Assembly: GCA_041655765.1 (NCBI GenBank)
Contig: JBBAEU010000012.1
Span: 19,970-83,969 of the forward strand
Source of the DNA: Brumimicrobium sp041655765
GTDB lineage: Bacteria > Bacteroidota > Bacteroidia > Flavobacteriales_D > Crocinitomicaceae
DNA: 64,000 nt
Reading direction: 5' to 3'
Positions within the stretch are counted from its first letter, which is position 1. Every line of letters starts with the position of its first letter. This document shows, piece after piece, positions 16,916-25,446 of the stretch. Under the pieces are notes generated by a model. That model saw nothing but the letters and a program-made list of their open reading frames with translations, did no database searches and was not told the DNA's origin. Both the position numbers and the translations under genes were made by a program.

Positions 16916-19699
16916 TTATTTTAGCTTCTCCTTTAAAAACTGTCCTGTAAAACTTTCTTTTACCTGCGCTACTTCTTCAGGAGTGCCTTGTGCTACAAGA
17001 AAACCACCATTATCTCCACCGTTTGGTCCTAAATCTATTATCCAATCGGCATTTTTGACCACATCCATGTCGTGCTCGATGATGACAATGGAGTGACCAA
17101 TATCAATTAAACGATTCAGGGAAATAAGTAGTTTATTAACATCGTCAAAATGCAATCCCGTTGTTGGTTCATCAAAGATAAAGAGTGTTTTCTTAGGGTT
17201 TCGAGCCTTCACTAAAAAGGAAGCCAGTTTAATACGTTGTGCTTCTCCGCCTGATAAAGTTGACGAAGGCTGTCCCATGGTTAAATAACCCAGTCCTACA
17301 TCTACCAAAGGTTGTATTTTTTCTACGATTCTCACCGCTGTATTTCCTTTTTTAGATTGGAAAAACACCAAAGCCTCTTCAATATCCATGCTTAAAATGT
17401 CTGCAATTGTTTTTCCTTCATACCTGATTTCTAAAGCGTCTTTTTTATATCGTGTTCCTTGGCAAGTTTCACACAATAATTGAACATCTGCCATAAATTG
17501 CATAGAAACCGTTATTATTCCTTCTCCTTCACACGTTTCACAGCGACCGCCAGGAACATTAAAACTAAAATATCCTGGTTTTAAGTTTCGCATTTTTGAT
17601 GCTTGTTGGTCAGCAAACAGATTTCGGATTTCATCAAATGCTTTCACATAAGTTACAGGATTACTTCGAGAAGAACGACCAATCGGGTTTTGATCTACAA
17701 ACTCAATCGCCTCGACTTGACTAAAATCGCCTGCAATTTCCGTGTGTTTACCAACTTCCAAACCATGGATATCTAACTTTTTTGCCAATGCAGGATACAA
17801 GATGTCCTTTATTAAGGTTGATTTTCCAGAGCCACTAACGCCAGTTACACAAACCATGCTCTGTAATGGAATTTTTACGCTGATTTTCTTTAAATTGTGT
17901 TCGCTTGCCCCAATAACATGAATGGCACTTTTCGATTTTCTTCGTCTTTCAGGAACAGAAATAATTTTTCTACCTGTTAAATATTCAGCTGTTAAACTAC
18001 CTTTTGCGTTTATCAACTTTTTATGTGGACCTTGAAAAACCAACTCCCCACCATTTACACCTGCAAGTGGACCAATGTCTAAAATTTCATCCGCCGCTTG
18101 CATAATCGCTTCCTCGTGTTCAACCACAATAACAGTATTTCCTAAATTACGTAATTGATGTAAAACTTCTATTAATTTTTTTGTGTCTTTTGGATGCAGC
18201 CCAATACTTGGCTCATCTAAAATATACATTGAGCCGACCAAACTACTTCCCAAAGACGTCGCCAAATTAATGCGTTGCGATTCACCACCTGAAAGCGTAT
18301 TGGCTTGTCTATTTAACGTCAAATAACCCAACCCCACTTCATTCAACCAATTCAGTCGATTTTCTATTTCAGTAAAAATTCGATTTCCTACTGCAAGTTG
18401 ATACGCGTCTAATTTTAGTTCTTTAAAAAACTTTAAATTATCTTCTATCGAGGTCAACACAATATCCGTAATCGACTTTCCTCCAACTTTTACATAGCTT
18501 GCATCTTTTCTTAACTTTGTTCCTTTACAGTCAGGACACAATGTCTTCCCACGAAATCGTGCTAACATCACACGAACATGAATTTTATATTTTTTTTTAT
18601 TTAGGTAATCAAAAAAATGATTAATTCCTTTAATTTTCCCTTTTCCGTTCCACAAAATGTCATATTCCTCTTCTGACAAATCCTCAATCGGTCGATGAAT
18701 CGGGAAATTAATGTCTGCAGATTGTTCAATAAAACGCTTTTGATATCTGCTTAATTTTGCGCCTCTCCAAGGTGTTATTGCATCATCATAAACGGAACGA
18801 CTTCTGTCTGGAATTACTAAATTCTCATCAATTCCAATAACACTTCCAAACCCTTCGCATGTAGGACAAGCACCGTAAGGATTATTAAAAGTAAAAAAAT
18901 GTAAATTCGGCTCTGCAAATTCGATTCCATCCAGTTCAAACCGATTTGAAAATTTAATGAATTCATTATCTGTTGAAAAAAAAAGCCAACATTCTCCATT
19001 TCCTTCTGAAAAAGCCAATTGAACAGAATCTGCCATTCGAGATTGGTGCATTTCATCCTCATGTCGAACGGCTAATCTATCAATCACCAATTCTAATTTT
19101 TTTACATTTTTAGGAATCTCTTTAAGAGCGTCCTCAATTCGGATGACCTTTTCATCAATTCGAACACGTGCAAATCCTTGTTCTTTAAAAATGTTTAATT
19201 GCCGTTCAATTCCCCATTTATCGAAATTCTTAATCGGAGTCAGTATCATAAACTTTTCTCCATCATTTTTCGAGGAAATAAAATCGACAACATCTGTAAC
19301 ATTGTCTTTTTTTACTTCTTTTCCGCTGATTGGAGAATAGGTTTTTCCTAAACGAGCGAATAAAATTTTCAAATAATCATAAATTTCAGTGACCGTTCCA
19401 ACCGTAGAACGAGGGTTTGTAGAAGATACTTTTTGTTGAATCGCAATGGCTGGAGAAACACCTTTTATAAAGTCAATCTTCGGTTTATCCAATTTCCCAA
19501 GGAATTGCCGTGCATAAGAAGATAAACTTTCGATATATCTACGTTGCCCTTCAGCAAACAAAGTGTCAAATGCTAAAGAAGATTTACCAGAACCAGATAA
19601 TCCTGTCACGACCGTCATTTTTCCGTGAGGGATTTTGACTTCCATGTTTTTAAGATTGTGTTCCCTTGCTCCTTTTATATGAATAAATTCTTCCCTCAT
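16916..19699 (-). CDS. uvrA: excinuclease ABC subunit A
   Basis: 927 residues, full length for UvrA. Two ABC ATPase modules are visible: Walker A GLSGSGKSSLAFDTLFAEG near the N-terminus and GVSGSGKSTLIKDIL in the second half; signatures NTLSGGESQRINLA and STLSGGEAQRIKLA; Walker B YILDEPSIGLHP and FIFDEPTTGLHF. Zinc-module cysteines occur as CPTCEGFG, CPDCKGT, CETCEGEG and CETCQGT. UvrA scans DNA for damage and loads UvrB in nucleotide excision repair. The gene follows the ABC transporter gene by one base on the same strand. Confidence 0.97.
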   Translation of the reverse strand: MREEFIHIKGAREHNLKNMEVKIPHGKMTVVTGLSGSGKSSLAFDTLFAEGQRRYIESLSSYARQFLGKLDKPKIDFIKGVSPAIAIQQKVSSTNPRSTVGTVTEIYDYLKILFARLGKTYSPISGKEVKKDNVTDVVDFISSKNDGEKFMILTPIKNFDKWGIERQLNIFKEQGFARVRIDEKVIRIEDALKEIPKNVKKLELVIDRLAVRHEDEMHQSRMADSVQLAFSEGNGECWLFFSTDNEFIKFSNRFELDGIEFAEPNLHFFTFNNPYGACPTCEGFGSVIGIDENLVIPDRSRSVYDDAITPWRGAKLSRYQKRFIEQSADINFPIHRPIEDLSEEEYDILWNGKGKIKGINHFFDYLNKKKYKIHVRVMLARFRGKTLCPDCKGTKLRKDASYVKVGGKSITDIVLTSIEDNLKFFKELKLDAYQLAVGNRIFTEIENRLNWLNEVGLGYLTLNRQANTLSGGESQRINLATSLGSSLVGSMYILDEPSIGLHPKDTKKLIEVLHQLRNLGNTVIVVEHEEAIMQAADEILDIGPLAGVNGGELVFQGPHKKLINAKGSLTAEYLTGRKIISVPERRRKSKSAIHVIGASEHNLKKISVKIPLQSMVCVTGVSGSGKSTLIKDILYPALAKKLDIHGLEVGKHTEIAGDFSQVEAIEFVDQNPIGRSSRSNPVTYVKAFDEIRNLFADQQASKMRNLKPGYFSFNVPGGRCETCEGEGIITVSMQFMADVQLLCETCQGTRYKKDALEIRYEGKTIADILSMDIEEALVFFQSKKGNTAVRIVEKIQPLVDVGLGYLTMGQPSSTLSGGEAQRIKLASFLVKARNPKKTLFIFDEPTTGLHFDDVNKLLISLNRLIDIGHSIVIIEHDMDVVKNADWIIDLGPNGGDNGGFLVAQGTPEEVAQVKESFTGQFLKEKLK

Positions 19700-19700
19700 T

Positions 19701-21458
19701 TTATTTTTGTTCTTCTTCTATCAGCTGTTTGTGGTAAATGTCTGCATAAATTCCATCTAATGCTAGCAATTCATCATGCGTTCCTTCTTCAATTTTCTGT
19801 CCATTATCCAATACTAAAATATTATCTGCATTTCTAATTGTAGAGACTCTATGACTAACAATTAACGCTGTGACATCCTTCATTCTTCCTTTGAGGTTAG
19901 TAAGAATAATTTCTTCGGTGTCTGTATCTACAGCAGATAAGCAATCATCGAGTATTAATAATTTAGGGTTTCGAATTAAGGCTCGTGAAATACTGACTCT
20001 TTGTTTTTGACCTCCACTCAGGTTCACTCCTCTTTCCCCTAAAACGGTATCTAAACCTTCTTTAAACTCTTTGATATTATGCCAAACATGGGTTGTTTTT
20101 AGACTTTCAATAATTTCCTCATCACTAATTTCCTCGTCATTTACCATTCCAAACATCACATTGTTTCTAATGGTATCAGAAAATAAAAAAACTTCCTGAG
20201 GAACAAGTCCCGATTGTTTACGAAAATCATCAAGGTTGATTGTTCTTAAATCTTCCCCATCAATTAACACCTTTCCTTCTTGTGGGTCAAATTGCCGCAT
20301 AAGCAAATTTACAACAGTCGATTTTCCAGCGCCTGTTCTTCCTAAAACCGCTAAAGTTTCACCATTTTTAATAGTAAAACTCAAGTCTTTAATGGCTTCA
20401 ATTCCTGAATTAGGGTAAGTGTAACTCACATTCTTAAACTCAATATTCCCCTGAAAATCAAATGGTTTTTTAGTGGAATTTTGAATTTTAGGTTCAATTC
20501 CCAAGAACTCATTGATACGTTCTTGACTAGCTTCAGCTCTTTGAATGATAGAAACAACCCAACCAAGGCTAGCAAAAGGCCACGTCAGCATATTTACATA
20601 AAAGATAAAAGCCACGATAGTTCCGGAAGTCAAATCGTTTTGTGCATCATAGGAGAGAATTCCACCATAATATATTGTAAGAATCACGCTTAATCCAATC
20701 AAAAATGTGATAGAAGGCATAAAAAACGCATTTGTTTTTACCAAATCCATTTGTTTTGAAAGGTAACTTTGGGCATTCTCATTAAAATCCTTCTGAAACT
20801 TTTTTCCACCCTTATAAGCCTTTAATACAGAAATACCCGAAAAAGTTTCTTGAACCAAGGTCGCAATTTTAGATTGTTGGGTTTGAACTTGAACAGATTG
20901 TTTGTTTACAATACTTGAGACTTTATATATTATGAATGACATTAAAGGCAGTGGTGCAAGCGTATAAAGGGTTAACTCAACGCTCTCTCTCATCATAAAG
21001 ACAATCGTAAAAGTAAAAAGTGTAACCAAATTCACAGTGTACATCACTCCAGGACCTAAATAAGCCCTAACAAAAGTTACATCTTCCGAAATTCGGTTCA
21101 TTAAATCGCCCGTATTGTTCTTTTTATAGAAATTATAAGACAATTTTTGGTATTGCTGATAAATCTCATTTTTTAGATCAAATTCGATATATCGAGAAAC
21201 CATAATTATTGTTTGACGTGTAAAAAACAAAAAAACACCTTGTCCAATTGACAACAACAAATACATACCAGCCAATGAAAATGCAGCAGGTGCCCAATCT
21301 GCGACATTAAAATTTGATTCAAATTCATTCACTGCCTTTTTGACAATTAGAGGCATATTGACGTTAAAAAAATTGGAACCGATTATAAAAAGTACTCCAA
21401 GGAGCAATCTCCATTTATATTTTATGAAATATTTGTTAAGATACCTGAGAGACTTCAT
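19701..21458 (-). CDS. ABC half-transporter (MdlA/BmrC-like) with non-canonical Walker B
   Basis: 585 residues: a six-helix transmembrane domain (about 1-320) fused to a nucleotide-binding domain with Walker A LGRTGAGKSTVVNLL, signature NLSGGQKQRVSISRA and Walker B LLILDDCLSAVD. The residue after the Walker B Asp is Asp where exporters usually have the catalytic Glu. The same replacement is known in MdlA and in BmrC/YheI-type subunits that form heterodimers with one degenerate ATP site. No second half-transporter lies beside it. Substrate unknown; multidrug or lipid export is the family expectation. Confidence 0.88.
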   Translation of the reverse strand: MKSLRYLNKYFIKYKWRLLLGVLFIIGSNFFNVNMPLIVKKAVNEFESNFNVADWAPAAFSLAGMYLLLSIGQGVFLFFTRQTIIMVSRYIEFDLKNEIYQQYQKLSYNFYKKNNTGDLMNRISEDVTFVRAYLGPGVMYTVNLVTLFTFTIVFMMRESVELTLYTLAPLPLMSFIIYKVSSIVNKQSVQVQTQQSKIATLVQETFSGISVLKAYKGGKKFQKDFNENAQSYLSKQMDLVKTNAFFMPSITFLIGLSVILTIYYGGILSYDAQNDLTSGTIVAFIFYVNMLTWPFASLGWVVSIIQRAEASQERINEFLGIEPKIQNSTKKPFDFQGNIEFKNVSYTYPNSGIEAIKDLSFTIKNGETLAVLGRTGAGKSTVVNLLMRQFDPQEGKVLIDGEDLRTINLDDFRKQSGLVPQEVFLFSDTIRNNVMFGMVNDEEISDEEIIESLKTTHVWHNIKEFKEGLDTVLGERGVNLSGGQKQRVSISRALIRNPKLLILDDCLSAVDTDTEEIILTNLKGRMKDVTALIVSHRVSTIRNADNILVLDNGQKIEEGTHDELLALDGIYADIYHKQLIEEEQK

Positions 21459-21517
21459 TTTTTAATTTCTATTTTTGCAAACAAATTAAAGATTGTTATT
21501 GTTTAATAAAAGCAATA

Positions 21518-21525
21518 CAAAAGTA
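21518..21525 (-). promoter_or_regulatory. -7 box upstream of the ABC transporter-uvrA pair
   Basis: TACTTTTG on the minus strand fits TAnnTTTG, 59 nt before the ATG at 21458. No -33 partner is visible. Confidence 0.35.
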
Positions 21526-21562
21526 GTTAATTGATTTTAATGATAGACTAAAATTATAAACA

Positions 21563-22657
21563 ATGATTGAAACTAGAAAAGTAAACGCAGAAGATTTAAA
21601 AAATCCTGTTATTGCAGCGATGAGTGAATACAATCACGAGCAGTTATTATTTTGTAACGACAACGACACAGGTTTGAAAGCGATTATTGCCGTTCATAAC
21701 ACTACATTAGGACCTGGTTTAGGTGGAACACGTATGTGGATGTACAATAATGAAATAGAAGCACTCAATGACGTTTTGAGATTGTCTAGAGGTATGACAT
21801 ATAAAAATTCAATTTCAGGATTGAACTTAGGTGGAGGAAAAGCAGTTATCATTGGTGATTCTAAAACCATGAAGAGTGAAGCGTTGTTTCGCCGTTTTGG
21901 TAAATTCGTTAATAGCTTAGGAGGAAAATACATCACAGCAGAAGATGTAGGTATTTCTCCAACTGATATGACGTATGTCAATATGGAAACAGATCATGTT
22001 GTTGGATTGCCTGGTAAAAGTGGTGACCCATCACCTGTAACAGCTTTGGGTGTATATGTAGGAATGAAAGCTTGTGCAAAACAACAATTCGGAAGCGACA
22101 GCCTTGCTGGCAAAAAAGTAGCTGTTCAAGGAGCAGGACATGTTGGTGCTTACTTAATCAAACATTTACATGATGAAGGTGCTGAAATTTATGTTTCAGA
22201 CATCGACCAAGACAGTTTGAATCATGTTTCAAAAGAATACAAGGCAAAAGTTGTAGGTTTGGAAGAGATTTATGATATAGATATGGACATTTACGCACCT
22301 TGTGCTTTAGGAGCAACTGTGAATGATGATACACTTTCAAGATTGAAGTGCTCAATTATTGCAGGTTCTGCTAATAACCAATTAGCTAATGAACACGTTC
22401 ATGGAAAAGCAGTTTTAGACAAAGGTATTATTTACGCTCCAGATTTTGCTTTAAATGCAGGTGGAGTGATAAATGTTTATGCAGAGCTTCACAACAAACC
22501 TTCAGAATGGGCGTTACAAAAAGCAGAAAATATTTATTCTACAATTGCTGAAATCGTTAAACGTTCTGCGGATGAAAATACTCCTGCATACGCGATTGCA
22601 AATAAAGTAGCGGAAGAAAGAATTGAATCAGTCGGAAAAGTTAAATTACCTTATTAA
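21563..22657 (+). CDS. leucine dehydrogenase (Glu/Leu/Phe/Val dehydrogenase family)
   Basis: 364 residues, the size of branched-chain amino-acid dehydrogenases. The N-terminal catalytic domain has GPGLGGTRMWMY, SRGMTYKNSISGLNLGGGKAV with the catalytic lysines, and TAEDVGISPTDM; the C-terminal Rossmann domain has VAVQGAGHVGAYL. These enzymes deaminate leucine, valine or isoleucine reversibly with NAD+. The gene leads a plus-strand cluster with nusB four bases downstream. Confidence 0.9.
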   Translation: MIETRKVNAEDLKNPVIAAMSEYNHEQLLFCNDNDTGLKAIIAVHNTTLGPGLGGTRMWMYNNEIEALNDVLRLSRGMTYKNSISGLNLGGGKAVIIGDSKTMKSEALFRRFGKFVNSLGGKYITAEDVGISPTDMTYVNMETDHVVGLPGKSGDPSPVTALGVYVGMKACAKQQFGSDSLAGKKVAVQGAGHVGAYLIKHLHDEGAEIYVSDIDQDSLNHVSKEYKAKVVGLEEIYDIDMDIYAPCALGATVNDDTLSRLKCSIIAGSANNQLANEHVHGKAVLDKGIIYAPDFALNAGGVINVYAELHNKPSEWALQKAENIYSTIAEIVKRSADENTPAYAIANKVAEERIESVGKVKLPY

Positions 22658-22661
22658 TTAA

Positions 22662-23618
22662 ATGCTTTTAAATAGAAGACATTTACGCATTAAGGCTCTC
22701 CAAACCTTATATTCATTTTCACAGCAGGGAGATGTAGATTTTGCGTGGGCAAAAAAGGAAATGATGACATCCATAGGTCAGATGCAAGACTTATACATCA
22801 TGCTCCTTCAAATTTTTGTTGAGCTAAAAAAAAAGGCAGAGCTTCGAATAGAAGAAAACAAAAATAAACATTTACCTACAGAAGAGGATATTTATCCAAA
22901 TCTTAAATTTGTTGACAACCAAATTATTAAGATTTTAGAAGAACATCCTGAACTAAAACATCAGTCAGATATCTTAAAAGCAAATTGGAAAGGCGACGTG
23001 AAGCAAGAACTCATGCGTAAATTGTTTAATCATGTTCAAAAATCTGAAACCTATTTCGAATTTATGAATAATGAGCAAGACAGTTTTAATGACGATAAAG
23101 AGTTCATGGTTCAGCTGTTTAAAAATGAGGTTGCGAACTTTCATTTTCTTCTCGATTATTTTGAAGAAAAAAGCGTTTATTGGCTTGATGATATTGACTT
23201 AATGTGTTCAATGGTAATTAAAACCATCAAGAAATTTGAGGAAGGAGAAGATGCAGATAACAGTATATTTCCACTTTTTAAGCCAAATGACGATGAGAAG
23301 GAGTTTATCATAAGGTTGTTAAAAGAAACCATCGATAACAGAGAAGAAAATTTAGAACTAATTGAGGGTTTAACAAAGAATTGGGAACTTGATAGAATCG
23401 CGAAAATGGATGTTCTTTTGATGGAGTTAGCAATTACTGAGCTGGTTGTATTTGAAAATATTCCAGAGCGGGTAACACTGAATGAATATATTGAAATTTC
23501 AAAGTTTTATAGTACACCAAAAAGTAATATCTTTATCAATGGCATTTTGGACAAAGCTGTTCAGCAGTTAAATAAAAAAGGAAAAATTTCAAAAGAAGGA
23601 AGAGGTTTAATTAATTAA
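22662..23618 (+). CDS. nusB: transcription antitermination factor NusB (long Bacteroidota form)
   Basis: 318 residues, about twice the usual NusB length; the extra part is a charged helical insertion. The N-terminus RRHLRIKALQTLYSFSQQGD and the C-terminal RIAKMDVLLMELAITEL, RVTLNEYIEISKFYSTPKS and FINGILDKAVQQL are the classic NusB elements that bind boxA RNA and NusE (S10) for rRNA antitermination. Starting four bases after the leucine dehydrogenase stop and followed seven bases later by the DUF1573 gene, it sits within an operon common in Flavobacteriales. Confidence 0.92.
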   Translation: MLLNRRHLRIKALQTLYSFSQQGDVDFAWAKKEMMTSIGQMQDLYIMLLQIFVELKKKAELRIEENKNKHLPTEEDIYPNLKFVDNQIIKILEEHPELKHQSDILKANWKGDVKQELMRKLFNHVQKSETYFEFMNNEQDSFNDDKEFMVQLFKNEVANFHFLLDYFEEKSVYWLDDIDLMCSMVIKTIKKFEEGEDADNSIFPLFKPNDDEKEFIIRLLKETIDNREENLELIEGLTKNWELDRIAKMDVLLMELAITELVVFENIPERVTLNEYIEISKFYSTPKSNIFINGILDKAVQQLNKKGKISKEGRGLIN

Positions 23619-23625
23619 TGAAAAT

Positions 23626-24027
23626 ATGAAGATTACAATCACATTATTCATGACAGCACTTTTGTTAATGTCATGTGGAAACAACAGCGAAGAATATGCT
23701 ATGCAAGTAGGTGAATATACAACCATCGAAGTAGAGGATGTTTATGATGCTGGGACAGTTGCCAAAGGAACAATTATCCACGTAGAGTTTGAAATAAAAA
23801 ATACGGGCTCTTATCCGCTAATAATTGCCGAGGTAAAACCGTCTTGTAGCTGTACTGTTCCTGGATATGAAGAAAATCCAATTCCACCGGGAGAATCAAC
23901 TATCCTCAAAGCTGAAGTTGATACGGATAGAACAGGTACTGGAACTATTAACAAACCAATTACTGTTACAGCAAATACAAAGCCGTCAACGACTACCTTG
24001 ATGATTAAAGCAACGGTAAACAATTAA
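23626..24027 (+). CDS. DUF1573 lipoprotein
   Basis: 133 residues with a lipoprotein signal (ALLLMSCG, Cys near residue 17) followed by one immunoglobulin-like DUF1573 domain. The family hallmark is visible as YPLIIAEVKPSCSCTVP and PIPPGESTILKAEVDT. DUF1573 proteins are widespread in Bacteroidota envelopes; their role is unknown. Position between nusB and yajC is a familiar linkage and suggests cotranscription. Confidence 0.88.
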   Translation: MKITITLFMTALLLMSCGNNSEEYAMQVGEYTTIEVEDVYDAGTVAKGTIIHVEFEIKNTGSYPLIIAEVKPSCSCTVPGYEENPIPPGESTILKAEVDTDRTGTGTINKPITVTANTKPSTTTLMIKATVNN

Positions 24028-24065
24028 ATAATTTATAAACTAAATAAAAAACAAAAATAGAAGTT

Positions 24066-24347
24066 ATGGAAGGAGGATCGAGTCAAATAGTCATGTTATT
24101 ACTCATTTTGGTTGTATTTTACTTTTTTATGATACGACCACAAATGAAGAAACAAAAAGAAATTAAAAAGTTTCGTAAAAACCTGAAAACGGGTGACAAA
24201 GTCGTAACTATCGGAGGAATTCATGGTGAAGTACTAGAAATAAACGAAACGAATATTCTCTTAAAATGTGAAGGAGGAACAAAAATTCGCGTTGAAAAGT
24301 CGGCTGTTTCTACAGGAATGGATGAGCAACAAGTAGCACAAAGATAA
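24066..24347 (+). CDS. yajC: preprotein translocase accessory subunit YajC
   Basis: 93 residues. One N-terminal membrane helix (IVMLLLILVVFYFFMIRPQ) is followed by the conserved RPQMKKQKE and LKTGDKVVTIGGIHGEVLEI, which define YajC, a SecDF-associated membrane protein of the general secretion machinery. Last gene of the leucine dehydrogenase-nusB-DUF1573 cluster; a strong terminator follows at 24447. Confidence 0.93.
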   Translation: MEGGSSQIVMLLLILVVFYFFMIRPQMKKQKEIKKFRKNLKTGDKVVTIGGIHGEVLEINETNILLKCEGGTKIRVEKSAVSTGMDEQQVAQR

Positions 24348-24446
24348 ATATTCGATTTAATTTGATTCTTGCTTGGGAATGTTCTTGAATAATTCTTGAG
24401 AAATGTGCGGAAATATTTGAATTATAATAGATAACGAAGAGATTTG

Positions 24447-24488
24447 AAAACACCCTTAATGGTTCATTGAAACGATTAAGGGTGTTTT
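24447..24488 (+). terminator. rho-independent terminator after yajC
   Basis: Arms AAAACACCCTTAAT and ATTAAGGGTGTTTT form a perfect 14-bp stem around a 14-nt loop, followed by more T. It ends the plus-strand cluster. Confidence 0.85.
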
Positions 24489-24550
24489 TTTTGAGAATCA
24501 GATAGTGTATTCATCAAATTAAAAATACTCTTTAAGATACTTATTTACGA

Positions 24551-24664
24551 AGGGTAAAAAAAATACATACAAACGGAACATTGTCTGTCTGATAAACTCT
24601 CAGAATTTTTGACACTATCCGTATGTATGTAAATTATTATTTTTAGGGTTAATCTTTATACCCT
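24551..24664. repeat. nested imperfect inverted repeat (MITE-like or structured RNA)
   Basis: Outer arms AGGGTA (24551-24556) and TACCCT (24659-24664) enclose inner arms TACATACAAACGGA (24564-24577) and TCCGTATGTATGTA (24618-24631), 13 of 14 positions pairing, and then TGTC/GACA. No coding potential. The nested arrangement could be a miniature inverted-repeat element or a folded RNA. Confidence 0.4.
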
Positions 24665-24666
24665 AA
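24643..24666 (-). terminator. possible terminator of the unknown secreted-protein gene
   Basis: TTAGGGT and ACCCTAA form a 7-bp stem with a 10-nt loop, 21 bp past the stop of the minus-strand gene; on that strand it is followed by an A/T-rich run without a clean T-tract. Confidence 0.35.
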
Positions 24667-24687
24667 GACTTTTAATTAAGCCCCTAA

Positions 24688-25290
24688 CTATTTGAATTTC
24701 TTTTTCATGAATTTTCCAACTCCTACACCAACTTTATCAAAAGCCTGAGAGATTCTATCATTGTTATTTGGAATTCCTACAACAGGTATATCTCCAAGAG
24801 CACCCAAACAAGAAAGTGAAAGAACTTCTGTACCTGAACTAGTTTCAATAAAAGATATAGTTGCGTTCAATTTTGAAGCCTGTCTCGCTACTCCTCCGTA
24901 CCAACCTGGAAATACCCAGTCAACTTTGATTACCGCAGTGTATTTAGCACCTGAATCTTTATTAAAAGTAACTCCTGATTTACCAGTTTTATTAATTGCA
25001 TGAATAAACTTCTCATACATTACATCCTCTTTATGGCGCTCCCAGTCTGCTTGCCATGATTCTGCTTCAGCTGCCCCTTTATCTGCTTTGATTTCTTCTA
25101 TTCTTTTGTTGATGTAATCCGCTTCTGACATATTTTCCTTATAAAACTTTGCATTAGTAAAATCAACTTTTACATCAAAATTTGTTTCAGATGCCAATTC
25201 AGATGGGTTCCCACTTATTAGTTTAACTTTTTGTGAAATTCCAAAGAAAGGAATCAATAAGATAGTTAGTATTAAAATTCTTTGTTTCAT
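24688..25290 (-). CDS. secreted protein of unknown function
   Basis: 200 residues with a Sec signal peptide (ILILTILLIPFFGISQ). The mature protein starts with a beta-rich segment, a charged helix (EADYINKRIEEIKADKG, EAESWQADWERHKEDV) and ends with a basic tail (VGVGKFMKKKFK). Short lipid- or membrane-contacting segments such as VDWVFPGWYGGVARQ and GDIPVVGIP occur. I recall similar hypothetical proteins in Bacteroidota but no function. Single gene; a TATATTTG box lies 25 nt upstream of the ATG. Confidence 0.6.
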   Translation of the reverse strand: MKQRILILTILLIPFFGISQKVKLISGNPSELASETNFDVKVDFTNAKFYKENMSEADYINKRIEEIKADKGAAEAESWQADWERHKEDVMYEKFIHAINKTGKSGVTFNKDSGAKYTAVIKVDWVFPGWYGGVARQASKLNATISFIETSSGTEVLSLSCLGALGDIPVVGIPNNNDRISQAFDKVGVGVGKFMKKKFK

Positions 25291-25315
25291 AATATTAATT
25301 TAATTGTTTACCCTA

Positions 25316-25323
25316 CAAATATA
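25316..25323 (-). promoter_or_regulatory. -7 box of the unknown secreted-protein gene
   Basis: TATATTTG on the minus strand, 25 nt before the ATG at 25290, fits TAnnTTTG. No -33 TTTG at 19-21 nt. Confidence 0.4.
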
Positions 25324-25392
25324 ATCTAATTAACAAATAATAAAAATATTAGAAATACTTTTATTAAAAAAGATAAGAAAGTTTTAATCAAA

Positions 25393-25422
25393 AAAGGAAG
25401 TTATCATAAGACAACTTCCTTT
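25393..25422 (-). terminator. terminator of the nqr operon
   Basis: AAAGGAAGTT and AACTTCCTTT form a perfect 10-bp stem with a 10-nt loop, 25 bp past the nqrF stop. On the minus strand the second arm runs into further T. Confidence 0.75.
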
Positions 25423-25446
25423 AAATATTAACGGAGAAATCTATAT

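Larger units (their letters stand above)
24348..24687. other. 340-bp intergenic region between yajC and a convergent gene
   Basis: Contains the yajC terminator (24447-24488), an imperfect inverted-repeat structure (24551-24664) and a small hairpin at 24643-24666. No open frame of note is seen in it. Confidence 0.6.
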
